A DNA stretch of 64,000 nt, from assembly GCF_019749295.1 (NCBI RefSeq), contig NZ_JACWFG010000012.1, forward strand, positions 124,001-188,000, given 5' to 3'. The DNA comes from Neobacillus niacini (GTDB lineage: Bacteria; Bacillota; Bacilli; Bacillales; Cytobacillaceae). Below are positions 37,511 through 46,390 of the stretch, one piece after another. The position numbers and the translations under genes were made by a program. The notes beneath the pieces were generated by a model. It was not told the DNA's origin. It saw only the letters and a list, made by a program, of their open reading frames with translations, and searched no databases. Position 1 is the first letter of the stretch, and every line of letters starts with the position of its first letter.

Positions 37511-38170
37511 GCTCTTTCTTCATTAAGCTGTTTTCGGGTTCTCATCTTTCTTATGAGTGACCGCTCTTTCTTCTTTTAGCCATTCTCGGGCTCTCATCTT
37601 CCTTATGAGTGACCGTTCCTTCTTCTTTTAGCCATTCTCGGGCTCTCATCTTCCTTGAGTGACCGCTCCTTCTTCTTTTAGCTATTCTCGGGCTCTCATC
37701 TTCCCCATGAGTGACCGTTCCTTCTTCTTTTAGCTATTCTCGGGCTCTCATCTTCCTTATGAGTGACCGTTCCTTCTTCTTTTAACCATTCTTGGGCTCT
37801 CATCTTCCTTATGAGTGACCGCTCCTTCTTCTTTTAGTCCTTCTCGGGCTCTCATCTTCCTTGAGTGACCGTTCCTTCTTCTTTTAGCTATTCTTGGGCT
37901 CTCATCTTCCTTATGAGTGACCGCTCTTTCTTCTTTTAACTATTCTCGGGCTCTCATCTTCCTTATGAGTGACCGCTCCTTCTTCTTTTTGCTATTCTCG
38001 GGCTCTCATCTTCCTTGAGTGACCGTTCCTTCTTCTTTTAGCCATTCTCGGGCTCTCATCTTCCTTATGAGTGACCGTTCCTTCTTCTTTTAGCCATTCT
38101 CGGGCTCTCATCTTCCTTATGAGTGACCGTTCCTTCTTCTTTTAACCATTCTCGGGCTCTCATCTTTCTA
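37511..38170. repeat. 52-bp minisatellite, about 12-13 units
   Basis: Consecutive units of 52 bp share CTCATCTTCCTTATGAG and TTCTTCTTTTAGC; three lack two bases (CCTTGAGTG) and are 50 bp. Each unit can form a CTCAT/ATGAG hairpin. There are no spacers and the period is not a multiple of three, so it is neither CRISPR nor coding. It lies between two gene ends and fills most of a gene-free gap of 850 bp (37425-38277). Confidence 0.9.
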
Positions 38171-38237
38171 TCTTAGAAATCTTCCTATTAATTCTGTAAG
38201 TCTCCACGATCATCCAGCAAACCCACTTGTTCCAAAC

Positions 38238-38263
38238 AAAAAGACACCCTAAAAAAGGGTGCC
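38238..38263 (-). terminator. Terminator of pncA-pncB
   Basis: On the minus strand GGCACCCT, loop of T, AGGGTGTC, then TTTTTG. Confidence 0.85.
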
Positions 38264-38277
38264 ATACACATACAAAT

Positions 38278-39744
38278 CTATTCAGCCTTCATTTTGACTA
38301 CTTTTTCTTTTACTTCTTCAATATTTCTCATTTTGTTATCCCAGCATTTTTGGCTGAGATCGACAGGGTATTCTTCCGGATTCATGGTCCGCTTATACTC
38401 ATCCCATAGGGCGTCAAGGTTTTGCTTTACATAGTCCCGTGACTCCTCAAGACATGGCATTTCATAAACAAGCTCACCGTTGGAATAAATCACTTCGTGA
38501 AGCTCTTTTGCTGTGAAGTTCGTAACGATTTTATTCATATACGTATGCGTCGGATGGAACATTCTTAGCTTCTTCTCAGGCAGCTTTTCATCCGCGAGTG
38601 CTATATAGTCCCCTTCTGCATGATTATTCTTATTGTTAATGATTCGATAAATCTTCTTAATGCCTGGCGTGGTTACTTTTACAGGATTAGAAGAGATTTT
38701 AATCGTATCCTGCATTTTACCGTTCTCGTCTTCAATGGAAACAATCTTGTAGACAGCTCCTAATGCAGCTTGCTCGTAAGCGGTAATAAGCTTTGTCCCA
38801 ATTCCCCAGCTATCAATTTTCGCACCTTGTGCTTTCAAATTGAGAATGGTGTATTCGTCGAGATCACTTGAAGCAAATATTTTTGCATCCTTGAATCCGG
38901 CCTCATCCAGCATTTTACGGGCTTCCTTTGAGAGATAGGCAAGGTCACCGCTGTCTAAACGGATTCCTATGAAATTAATTGTGTCTCCCATCTCCTTGGC
39001 GACTTTAATCGCATTTGGAACACCCAAACGAAGAGTATCATATGTATCAACCAAAAAGACACAATCCTTATGCGACTCAGCATATTTTTTGAATGCTAGA
39101 TATTCGTCCTTATAGGCTTGAACCATCGAGTGCGCATGTGTACCAGAAACGGGAATTTGGAACAGTTTACCTGCCCGAACATTACTAGTTCCATCAAAAC
39201 CAGCTAGGTATGCCGCCCGCGTTCCCCAAATAGCCGCGTCCATTTCTTGTGCCCGGCGTGTACCAAACTCCATTGCTATTTCACTGCCTAGAACCTGTTT
39301 AATCCTAGAAGCCTTCGTAGCAATTAATGTTTGATAATTAATGATGTTCAGTAGTGCCGTTTCAATCAACTGAGCTTCACAAAGCGGTGCATCTACGCTT
39401 AAAATCGGCTCATTTCCAAAAACAAGCTCGCCTTCTTTCATACAGCGAATGGTACCCGTAAAGCGCAAGTCCTTTAAATAGGCTAAAAAGTCATCTTGAT
39501 AGCCGACTTCATTTTTTAAATACTCCAGATCATCTTCTGAAAAGCGGAAACCCTGGATAAACTGAATGACTTTTTCCAAGCCGGCGAATACCGCGTATCC
39601 ATTCCCAAAAGGAAGCTTACGGAAAAATAATTCAAACACTGCACGTTTATTATATCTGCCGTCTCTCCAATAGGTTTCTACCATATTGATCTGGTATAGA
39701 TCAGTATGCAGTGCTAAGCTATCATCCTGATAAATGTTTTTCAT
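38278..39744 (-). CDS. pncB: Nicotinate phosphoribosyltransferase PncB
   Basis: The 488-aa enzyme (MKNIYQDDSLALHTDLYQIN) makes nicotinate mononucleotide from nicotinate and PRPP. FFRKLPFGNGYAVFAGLEK, EFGTRRAQEMDAAIWGTRAA and IRLDSGDLAYLS are the family motifs; H180-like region SGTHAHS follows. The ATG at 39744 has GGAGG six bases upstream, and the length matches B. subtilis YueK. It lies 58 bp after pncA in a NAD-salvage pair. Confidence 0.95.
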   Translation of the reverse strand: MKNIYQDDSLALHTDLYQINMVETYWRDGRYNKRAVFELFFRKLPFGNGYAVFAGLEKVIQFIQGFRFSEDDLEYLKNEVGYQDDFLAYLKDLRFTGTIRCMKEGELVFGNEPILSVDAPLCEAQLIETALLNIINYQTLIATKASRIKQVLGSEIAMEFGTRRAQEMDAAIWGTRAAYLAGFDGTSNVRAGKLFQIPVSGTHAHSMVQAYKDEYLAFKKYAESHKDCVFLVDTYDTLRLGVPNAIKVAKEMGDTINFIGIRLDSGDLAYLSKEARKMLDEAGFKDAKIFASSDLDEYTILNLKAQGAKIDSWGIGTKLITAYEQAALGAVYKIVSIEDENGKMQDTIKISSNPVKVTTPGIKKIYRIINNKNNHAEGDYIALADEKLPEKKLRMFHPTHTYMNKIVTNFTAKELHEVIYSNGELVYEMPCLEESRDYVKQNLDALWDEYKRTMNPEEYPVDLSQKCWDNKMRNIEEVKEKVVKMKAE

Positions 39745-39802
39745 CATAACCCTCCGAACAACTACTTTTTCAACATATTTAACAATTTTACCATTATAAA
39801 AA

Positions 39803-40354
39803 CTATTTAACCAGCGCCCCAAGGGATTGTTCAAAATGCCCTAATGCCCATTCATGACCTTTTAGATTAAATGATGCTGTTGCGTCCTTATAGACTACAA
39901 TATTAAAACCTTTATTGTACGCGTCAACTGCAGTGTGTAGAACACAAATATCTGTACACACTCCAACGAGATGCAATTCGGTAATTCCTCTTTCCCGCAG
40001 CTTGATTTCAAGGTCTGTACCAGCGAAAGCGGAGTATCGTGTTTTATCTATGTAGTGAACATTTTCTTTTTCTTTATTAAATTCATAAACAGTTTGCAGT
40101 CCGCCAAATAAATCCCTTCCTGACATTCCACGGATATTATGCGGCGGAAATAGTTTTGTTTCTGGATGATAGGTATCTCCCTCATCATGAACATCAATAG
40201 CAAAGACAACATAATCACCTTTATCAATAAATTCACGTGTCAATTGCACAATTTTCTCTTCGATTAAACGTCCCGGCTCACCGCAGGTTAACGCTCCTGC
40301 ATCAGCGACAAAATCGTAAGTATAATCAATATTAATTAATGCCTTTTTCACCAT
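39803..40354 (-). CDS. pncA: Nicotinamidase PncA
   Basis: The 183-aa isochorismatase-fold hydrolase converts nicotinamide to nicotinate. The triad is D10, K104 and C137 (GVCTDICV); metal ligands are probably D54, H56 and H72 (DVHDEGD, PPHN). It feeds PncB directly. The B. subtilis counterpart is YueJ, next to yueI and yueK; here yueI lies 13 kb away. Confidence 0.94.
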   Translation of the reverse strand: MVKKALINIDYTYDFVADAGALTCGEPGRLIEEKIVQLTREFIDKGDYVVFAIDVHDEGDTYHPETKLFPPHNIRGMSGRDLFGGLQTVYEFNKEKENVHYIDKTRYSAFAGTDLEIKLRERGITELHLVGVCTDICVLHTAVDAYNKGFNIVVYKDATASFNLKGHEWALGHFEQSLGALVK

Positions 40355-40425
40355 TTACTCCCCACCCCTTTAAAATTACTATCTATAACATATTTCTATA
40401 TTGCCACAATTTATTCCTCTAAACT

Positions 40426-40456
40426 AAAAAGCCCGTTCCTGTATGGAACGAACTTT
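40426..40456 (-). terminator. Terminator of dgkB
   Basis: On the minus strand CGTTCC, loop ATACA, GGAACG, then GGCTTTTT. Confidence 0.85.
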
Positions 40457-40458
40457 CC

Positions 40459-41403
40459 TTAGCTGTATCTTTGTCCCGGTACCCAATCGGTTGGTTTATC
40501 GAGTGGTCGAATATCATCGAGTGGAACAAATACCTCTAAATGACGATAAAGGTTAGCAAACTCTGCTGGCAGTAACCCGCCAAATTCACCATCAAGGTTT
40601 AGTTGTACCTTTTCACTAGAATGGACTTTAATACGGCTTGCCTTCGCATAAATCACATTAGGGTCGTTAACATGCTCACCACGAATGGCTAAAGTAGCAA
40701 CTCGCACAAACTCTGCCAGATTAATTTTTTTCAAAATAAGCAATGAAAATAATCCATCATTGATCGATGAATCTGGAGCAATCTTTTCAAAGCCTCCGAT
40801 TGAATTGGTCAGCCCTACAAGGAATAACATCGCTTCCCCTTCAAAAAGCTTGCCATCATACTCAATACTTAAATCCGATGCTTTAATGGAAGGAAGCATT
40901 TCCATTCCTTTTAGATAGTAGGCAAGCTGCCCCAGCATCGTCTTTAATTTACTTGGAACCTCGTATGTAAGCTCCGTGATTCTCCCGCCGCCGGCGATAT
41001 TAATAAAATATCGGTCATTGATTCGGCCAATATCCACCGGAATTCGTTCACCTTTTGTAATAATATCAACCGCTGCACCAATGTCTCTTGGAATATGGAG
41101 AGCTCGGGCGAAATCATTCGTTGTCCCTGCAGGGATAATTCCTAATTTTGGTCGAAACTCCTGCTCAGCAAGGCCATTTACCACTTCATTTATCGTGCCA
41201 TCCCCGCCTGCCGCAATTACAACATCATATTGTCGTTCTACTGCTATTCGAGCGGCAGCCGTTGCATCACCGGCACCTGTAGTCGCATGGCAAGAGGCCT
41301 CATATCCGGCAACCTCAAGTTTTTCTAGTATCTCTGCTAGATGACGCTTAAGAATTTCCCGTCCTGAAGTAGGATTATATATTAATCGTGCTCGTTTCAT
41401 CAT
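40459..41403 (-). CDS. dgkB: Diacylglycerol kinase DgkB
   Basis: The 314-aa lipid kinase has a nucleotide-binding GGDGT (residues 66-70), IYNPTSGRE at the N-terminus and GIIPAGTTNDFARAL. LNLDGEFGG is the C-terminal acidic site. It phosphorylates diacylglycerol released during lipoteichoic acid synthesis. It matches B. subtilis YerQ/DgkB in length and order (near rlmCD and gatCAB). AGGATG lies upstream of two tandem ATG codons. Confidence 0.93.
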   Translation of the reverse strand: MMKRARLIYNPTSGREILKRHLAEILEKLEVAGYEASCHATTGAGDATAAARIAVERQYDVVIAAGGDGTINEVVNGLAEQEFRPKLGIIPAGTTNDFARALHIPRDIGAAVDIITKGERIPVDIGRINDRYFINIAGGGRITELTYEVPSKLKTMLGQLAYYLKGMEMLPSIKASDLSIEYDGKLFEGEAMLFLVGLTNSIGGFEKIAPDSSINDGLFSLLILKKINLAEFVRVATLAIRGEHVNDPNVIYAKASRIKVHSSEKVQLNLDGEFGGLLPAEFANLYRHLEVFVPLDDIRPLDKPTDWVPGQRYS

Positions 41404-41580
41404 TCATCATCCTATTTTTATGAAATCAATAAAGGGCATATGATGGGTCTCTTCTATATTCTACCAATTTACTCCTTGGCTTACAATTATTAACCCAAGA
41501 CACAGATATTATTCTATCCATATCTCCGCCGTCTACTATCATACCCTTTTTTTATTTTTTTGCAAAAAATAAAATGTGAG

Positions 41581-42492
41581 CTAGTTACTATTTAAAGTAA
41601 CATAACTAGTATTCGAAATTGTTATATGGTACTGACCTTCACCAGATCGATGAACTGCATCTACACGATCTCCTTGATTTGGGTCACCATCACTAGTTAT
41701 ATTCCATGCACCGTCGGCTCCACTAACTCCATGTACATCAATTGCTTCAATGTTCAAATTGCTAGTGTCAGCAACTTTTACATCTAGTGATGCGGCACCA
41801 TTAATACTCCAATTATTCTCAAGCGCCCGTGGATTTAAAATAATGTCCGCACCTGTACTAATTACTTCTAGTTCCACACCCCTTGGAATGAGAATAGTTG
41901 AAGCTACTTTTGGATGACTATAAAAAGGGCCCAATTCGTTTGGAAGTGTCTTCACATTTACGTAAAGCGTATCTCCCTTTCTGTTTGCATACACATAATC
42001 ATCTGCACTCGCTAAGAGCTTCTCGTTTTTCGCAGCCTGTGTTCGATACGTACCAAACATCGATACCTCTTTTTCATCACTTGCTTCAATAGTCGTTTGG
42101 TATCCTGCGGTCCTAAGTACAACACGTTTGATACTATCATCCATTTGGTAGGAAAAGTCCGGCAGTTCAAAGGAACGTTCTTCTCTAGCAACCACTTCCT
42201 CCACTTTTCCCATAATACCGGTTGCACTAAGAGTCGCAAAGACTATCCCTGCCATACCGAGCAAGCCGACAAAGAGGATACTGACAAAATCATATTTTAG
42301 AATGGGCTTCTCCTGCTTCGAGAAGAACAGGTAGAGTAGAATTTCAATCCCAAGAACGATTAATAATACCGGCCACCATGCCGTCATCACATGGGCTAAA
42401 TCAAAGCCTAGGAAACGTGAGAGAAAAAGGAAGAGACCAAGAAATACGAGCGAGGCCCCCATCGAAAACGTACCAACACGCCAAGTTCTCAT
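41581..42492 (-). CDS. LiaF/DUF4097-like membrane-anchored beta-rich protein
   Basis: The 303-aa protein has three membrane segments in the first 95 residues, an extracellular beta-rich domain (about 115-303) with ladder-like motifs (VASTILIPRGVELEVI, NWSINGAASLDVKVAD) typical of LiaF/DUF4097 'toast-rack' folds. Such proteins sense or modulate envelope stress. It is the fifth and last gene of the ECF sigma operon and overlaps the 30-aa gene by four bases. Confidence 0.75.
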   Translation of the reverse strand: MRTWRVGTFSMGASLVFLGLFLFLSRFLGFDLAHVMTAWWPVLLIVLGIEILLYLFFSKQEKPILKYDFVSILFVGLLGMAGIVFATLSATGIMGKVEEVVAREERSFELPDFSYQMDDSIKRVVLRTAGYQTTIEASDEKEVSMFGTYRTQAAKNEKLLASADDYVYANRKGDTLYVNVKTLPNELGPFYSHPKVASTILIPRGVELEVISTGADIILNPRALENNWSINGAASLDVKVADTSNLNIEAIDVHGVSGADGAWNITSDGDPNQGDRVDAVHRSGEGQYHITISNTSYVTLNSN

Positions 42493-42581
42493 GCCTGTTC
42501 CTCCTTACTTTTTCTAAAAAGGAACCCAATGCCCGCTCCAATTAAGAGTACCCCTGTTAGTGTGTTTTTCCACTTTTTCAT
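42489..42581 (-). CDS. 30-aa membrane microprotein of the ECF operon
   Basis: The frame reads MKKWKNTLTGVLLIGAGIGF then LFRKSKEEQA: one membrane helix with basic ends. GGGAGGAG precedes the ATG. It overlaps the previous gene and the next gene by four bases each (ATGA), so it is translated as part of the operon. Unrecognised; a possible modulator of its neighbours. Confidence 0.75.
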   Translation of the reverse strand: MKKWKNTLTGVLLIGAGIGFLFRKSKEEQA

Positions 42582-43654
42582 GATTTTTTCTCCTCCCTTT
42601 TTTGCTTGCTGCCAGATAAAAGCTTAATACCTCCGCCAATTAACAGCACACAGACAATCCCTGTTTGAAAATATCTTTGAACCCAGTACATTAAATCAAT
42701 CTGAATCATATTTGACAACATTGGGGCAAAAACAGGAATAACCACATTCACGAATAGATAATAAATTCCCATCGCTACTAAGCCAATTCCAACCCATTTT
42801 TGATGATTAATTAAGTAAGAAATGATTGGAACATCTTCAATTTCTTCCTCACCATATTTTGAAACATTCTGCATTGCGTCGAAGAAGCTATAAAACCAGA
42901 TAATCGGAATCAAAAACAAGAAGATTCCAAGACGTAAAATGTCTAAAATGTAAATTGAAAATAAAAAGGCTGCCATTAGCTGAATTCCACGTTTTTGTAA
43001 GCCTAGATACAGGTGTCCAGCCCCAGGGAAAATCGATAGGAAAGTGGCAATGGATTTACTCTTCTTTCCGTCTTCTCTTCGTGTTTCAAAGTCTTCAAAA
43101 ATCGTCCGATCAATAAGCTCCTCGCCGCGTTGTTTTTTGTTTAACTGCTGTACTGAGTCAAAAAATCCGTATACCCAGATAATCGGTAATCCCGCTAGGA
43201 AAACAAGAAATTCTGAGCGGCTGCTAAGAGCTGTTATGAAAATCACCATAATACCAAGCCCCAAAAACGCTGCTAACAATGTGAGCCCCCGGTTCATCAG
43301 CCCCAGCTGAAAATGACCTAAACCAGGTACAAATGACAGCACAATGGTGTAAAAGCGTTCTGACTCTTGTGTTGTCTGTGTTTGCGGCTCATCTGGGTTC
43401 ACTGCTTTTAACACTTTCTTTTGCTTGGAAATTTGAACACCCAAGTCTATAAAGCTGACCAAATAAATGAAGATACCTACCATAAAGCAAAGAATTGCCA
43501 CTTCACCCGCGTTGGAGAATAACGCAATAACGGTAATGAATGCTAAACCCACTACAGACAGTAAGTAAAGTACCCCCCGAATCATGTTACCGAAATAAAT
43601 ATGACCGAGGCCGGGAAATAACGATAGTGTTAACGCCTTTGTTGAACTTTTCAT
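42578..43654 (-). CDS. Membrane protein with three internal repeats, ECF operon
   Basis: The 358-aa protein repeats a TM2-like module three times: SLFPGLGHIYFGNMIRG, SFVPGLGHFQLGLMNRG and SIFPGAGHLYLGLQKRG (about residues 11, 106 and 206), each followed by a membrane pair. Eight to ten membrane segments are predicted in total. The F-P-G-x-G-H-x-x-x-G motif is that of the TM2 domain. Function unknown; it overlaps the anti-sigma gene by four bases. Confidence 0.8.
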   Translation of the reverse strand: MKSSTKALTLSLFPGLGHIYFGNMIRGVLYLLSVVGLAFITVIALFSNAGEVAILCFMVGIFIYLVSFIDLGVQISKQKKVLKAVNPDEPQTQTTQESERFYTIVLSFVPGLGHFQLGLMNRGLTLLAAFLGLGIMVIFITALSSRSEFLVFLAGLPIIWVYGFFDSVQQLNKKQRGEELIDRTIFEDFETRREDGKKSKSIATFLSIFPGAGHLYLGLQKRGIQLMAAFLFSIYILDILRLGIFLFLIPIIWFYSFFDAMQNVSKYGEEEIEDVPIISYLINHQKWVGIGLVAMGIYYLFVNVVIPVFAPMLSNMIQIDLMYWVQRYFQTGIVCVLLIGGGIKLLSGSKQKREEKKS

Positions 43655-44133
43655 TTTTTATTTGCCTCCTTTTTCTCTAAAGAATCCATCCATGCAAATG
43701 TCTTATCGATAACGCCTTCTGTCACTGTAAGCTTTTTTTCCTTACTATTCTGTGGTGCTTCTACAGCACTTGCATACGTAGCAAGAGATTGGAACACTCC
43801 TGAAAAAGTAAGCAATAGTGTTGCAGCAGCTGCGATTAAATAGTGGAAAGATGCCTGCTGATAGAAGGGCTTTTTCGTTTTTACAGACTGCTTCACCGCT
43901 GCTGGTTTTTCAACGTCCTCTTTTTGCTTAGAAACCTCAGCCATTACCAGGTCTGTAAAGCTGGTTTCGTTTGAAAGGACTGGAAGTGATGATTCATGTT
44001 CTGTTATAGCCTGTAAGTATTGCTCTAAACATTGATCGCATGTATATAAATGACTTTCGAGTTCCTCACGGTTCTTATTACTGAAATCGTCTTTTACGTA
44101 ACGCAGCCACTCATCATAACTGTAATGCTTCAT
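43651..44133 (-). CDS. Anti-sigma factor with zinc-finger-like domain
   Basis: The 160-aa protein has an N-terminal ZAS-type segment HLYTCDQCLEQYL (H-x3-C-x2-C) facing the cytoplasm, then one membrane segment (about 92-114, LIAAAATLLLTF) and a short outside tail. It should hold the co-encoded sigma factor inactive. The ATG at 44133 overlaps the sigma stop (ATGA) and has GGAGG ten bases upstream. Confidence 0.87.
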   Translation of the reverse strand: MKHYSYDEWLRYVKDDFSNKNREELESHLYTCDQCLEQYLQAITEHESSLPVLSNETSFTDLVMAEVSKQKEDVEKPAAVKQSVKTKKPFYQQASFHYLIAAAATLLLTFSGVFQSLATYASAVEAPQNSKEKKLTVTEGVIDKTFAWMDSLEKKEANKK

Positions 44134-44675
44134 GAAAAATCGTCCTCCTTCCAATTCTTTTTCATCCAAACCCGTGCCCGATATAGCTTTGTTTCAATTG
44201 TTTTCACCTGTACATTTTGTTCCTCTGCCAATTGCTGATAACTTTTTTCAGCTATATAGAAACCATAGATAACATCACGATAATTCTCAGGCAGCTCATC
44301 AAGTCTTTTTCTTACGAGCGTTTGCCTTTCATTTATGATGAGTTCTTTCTCCACGCCATCCTTTGGAGTGCCAAATGCCTGCTGCTCCAAAGCCTCTATC
44401 ACTTCTTCTTTTCTGCGTGCCTGCTTTCTCTTTATATCAATTGCATGATTTACAGCTATTCTCGTTATCCACGTCTTAAAGCCTTGATTTTCATATTGGG
44501 AGAGAGAAGTATAGATTTTCATGAATACTTCTTGGGCGGCATCTTCTGCTTCCTTTTGATCGCGTAGAACAGCAAAGATGGTCCGGAACACATCATTGCG
44601 GTATTTCTCAACCAAAAGGCGAAAGGCATGATCACTGCCGTCCACTACTTTTTGTATTAATACTGAATCACTAAT
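44130..44675 (-). CDS. ECF-type RNA polymerase sigma factor, apparent AUU start
   Basis: The 181-aa protein has sigma region 2 (DHAFRLLVEKYRNDVFRTIF, DAAQEVFMKIYTSLSQYE, WITRIAVNHAID) and region 4 (LPENYRDVIYGFYIAEKSYQ, VKTIETKLYRARVWMKK). Starting at GTG 44645 would cut off the first helix and has no ribosome site. An in-frame ATT at 44675 restores ISDSVLIQKVVDGSDHAF, a normal ECF N-terminus, and has GGGGGA seven bases upstream. It is the first gene of a five-gene operon with its anti-sigma factor and three membrane proteins. Confidence 0.85.
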   Translation of the reverse strand: MSDSVLIQKVVDGSDHAFRLLVEKYRNDVFRTIFAVLRDQKEAEDAAQEVFMKIYTSLSQYENQGFKTWITRIAVNHAIDIKRKQARRKEEVIEALEQQAFGTPKDGVEKELIINERQTLVRKRLDELPENYRDVIYGFYIAEKSYQQLAEEQNVQVKTIETKLYRARVWMKKNWKEDDFS

Positions 44676-44713
44676 CGCTCTCTCCCCCTTTCTTTCGCGA
44701 CCTTCACTTAATA

Positions 44714-44741
44714 GACGAGACGAACGTTCTAGACCCCTACA
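44714..44741 (-). promoter_or_regulatory. Candidate ECF-type autoregulated promoter
   Basis: On the minus strand TGTAGGGG (44741-44734) and CGTC (44717-44714), 16 bases apart, resemble the -35/-10 pair of ECF promoters and lie about 40 bases before the sigma start. A second CGTC is at 44722-44719. Confidence 0.5.
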
Positions 44742-44781
44742 CTTTTAAAAAAATATTTTTTCATAAAATAAATACTAGCAT

Positions 44782-44812
44782 AAAAAAACGTGCGGTATAG
44801 TCGCACGTTTTT
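44782..44812 (-). terminator. Terminator of the methyltransferase gene
   Basis: ACGTGCG and CGCACGT flank a short loop, with T/A runs on both sides. Confidence 0.88.
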
Positions 44813-44839
44813 GGTATATATCTATTCTTTGATCTATTA

Positions 44840-45616
44840 TTACAGTTTTAATATACAAACATTACACTCGTGTGGAATGACGAAGGGATCTTGATCAGAA
44901 ATAGATTCTGATAAATCCTGAAGTGCTTTCATTCTAACACCCTCTTGTAATCCTGCAAGCCAGGAGACCGATTCCATTCTCTCTATCCAATCCTGCTTTG
45001 AAAAGGTAACACTGTAGTTAAGTTTATAAAAGTCACTCAATCCAAAACCATTCTTCTGCCATTCAGCAAACCATTCAATCGGAAAGCCGTTAATTCTCTG
45101 CATAGAATCCGCCTTTGAGCCAGCAGGTTTTAATCCGCCGCTAACATATTTAGATAATACTTCAAATGTCTTCTCAACTACTTCTGAACCAGCAAGAAAG
45201 CCAGAATCAATAACGATTAATGTTCCCTTTTCTCTTAATATTCGTTTTGTTTCTATAATCGCCTTTTCGCGGTCAAACCAATGCCAAGCACGCATAACTG
45301 TTACCAAATCAAACTGGGAATCTAATAAACCCGTATTTTCAGAAAAGCCTTGCACATATGGAATACTATAGTTTCTTGTCTTATTAAAATCTATGGCAAG
45401 CTGGAGTAACTCCGCCGAAGGATCCACTCCTATGACATCTGCTTTCCTCATTGCCATCTTTCTTGATAAGGCTCCTGTACCACAGCCAATATCTGCAACT
45501 TTTTTCCCATCCAAAGAAATTCCGCGGATGAATAGACTATCCATTAAACTTACGGGAATATCTTCTCTCGCTTTCGCATAACTTTTAGCAACTTGACCAA
45601 AATCTATCTGTCCCAT
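44840..45616 (-). CDS. Class I SAM-dependent methyltransferase
   Basis: The 258-aa protein begins with the FGQVAKSYAKARED segment typical of this group, followed by the SAM motif ADIGCGTGALSRKMA, acidic loop GVDPSAELL and motif DLVTVMRAWHWFDRE. It has no membrane segment. The acceptor is unknown. AGGAGC precedes the ATG. It is monocistronic, ended by the hairpin at 44782. Confidence 0.85.
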   Translation of the reverse strand: MGQIDFGQVAKSYAKAREDIPVSLMDSLFIRGISLDGKKVADIGCGTGALSRKMAMRKADVIGVDPSAELLQLAIDFNKTRNYSIPYVQGFSENTGLLDSQFDLVTVMRAWHWFDREKAIIETKRILREKGTLIVIDSGFLAGSEVVEKTFEVLSKYVSGGLKPAGSKADSMQRINGFPIEWFAEWQKNGFGLSDFYKLNYSVTFSKQDWIERMESVSWLAGLQEGVRMKALQDLSESISDQDPFVIPHECNVCILKL

Positions 45617-45725
45617 GTCGGTCGCTCCTTTTATATTTCCTTTTTAAGGAATCATTAAAATCATACCATTGTATTATGGTAAAATGCTATTGTTATAGAA
45701 GATACTCTGACAAAGGAATGATGAT

Positions 45726-46352
45726 ATGCTTTGGTTGTTACTGCTTTCCTCCTATTTGATTGGAAGCATTCCGACTGCGCTGATTGTGGGCAAGCTGGTA
45801 TTCGGAGTTGATATTCGCGACCATGGAAGTAAAAATCCGGGTGCCACCAACACGTTAAGGGTTCTTGGAAAAGGATCTGCCATTATCGTGGTCCTTGTTG
45901 ATATTGGTAAGGGGGCACTTGCTGCTTACCTGCCTTTATACTTCAACCTTGATGTTGAACCACTTTACTTTGGTCTTTTAGCGGTAGTAGGACACTGCTT
46001 CCCTATTTTTGCCGGCTTCCGCGGTGGAAAAGCCATCGCAACAACTGCTGGAACTTTAGCAGTAGCAAATTTCCCGCTGGCTTTAATTGCTTATGTAACG
46101 TTTTTCTTAGTGATCTATTTATCAAAGTATGTATTTTTGGGCTCTATTTCGGTTGGGCTCAGCCTTTTGATTTATTCTTACTTTTCTTCTGAAGTCGATT
46201 TTGAACTTATCTTTTTATTTTTCACTTTATTTCTAATTTATCTTCACCGCTCTAATATTCGTAATCTCATCTTAGGAATTGAACCGAAATTTAATGATAA
46301 GAATCTTATCAATGACCGTATTCCCCCAAAAAACAGTAATTTTAAAATGTAA
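45726..46352 (+). CDS. plsY: Glycerol-3-phosphate acyltransferase PlsY
   Basis: The 208-aa membrane enzyme transfers acyl from acyl-phosphate to glycerol 3-phosphate. The three catalytic loops are visible: SYLIGSIPTA, RDHGSKNPGATNTLRVLG and FAGFRGGKAIAT. Five membrane segments are expected. AAAGGAATG precedes the ATG. It is monocistronic. Confidence 0.95.
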   Translation: MLWLLLLSSYLIGSIPTALIVGKLVFGVDIRDHGSKNPGATNTLRVLGKGSAIIVVLVDIGKGALAAYLPLYFNLDVEPLYFGLLAVVGHCFPIFAGFRGGKAIATTAGTLAVANFPLALIAYVTFFLVIYLSKYVFLGSISVGLSLLIYSYFSSEVDFELIFLFFTLFLIYLHRSNIRNLILGIEPKFNDKNLINDRIPPKNSNFKM

Positions 46353-46390
46353 AAAGAATCCCTGGCTGCTGTCAGGGATTCTTTATTTTT
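46353..46390. terminator. Bidirectional terminator between plsY and the thioredoxin-like gene
   Basis: AAAGAATCCCTG and CAGGGATTCTTT with T runs on both strands. Confidence 0.9.

Noticed and set aside
37511-38170. Possible CRISPR array
   Set aside because: Units are contiguous with no unique spacers and no cas genes are nearby.
41551-41576. Hairpin of T and A runs after the LiaF-like gene as a terminator
   Set aside because: The stem is almost only A-T and lacks a following T run on the minus strand.
44130-44645. GTG at 44645 as the sigma factor start
   Set aside because: No ribosome site before it, and it cuts the conserved N-terminal helix.
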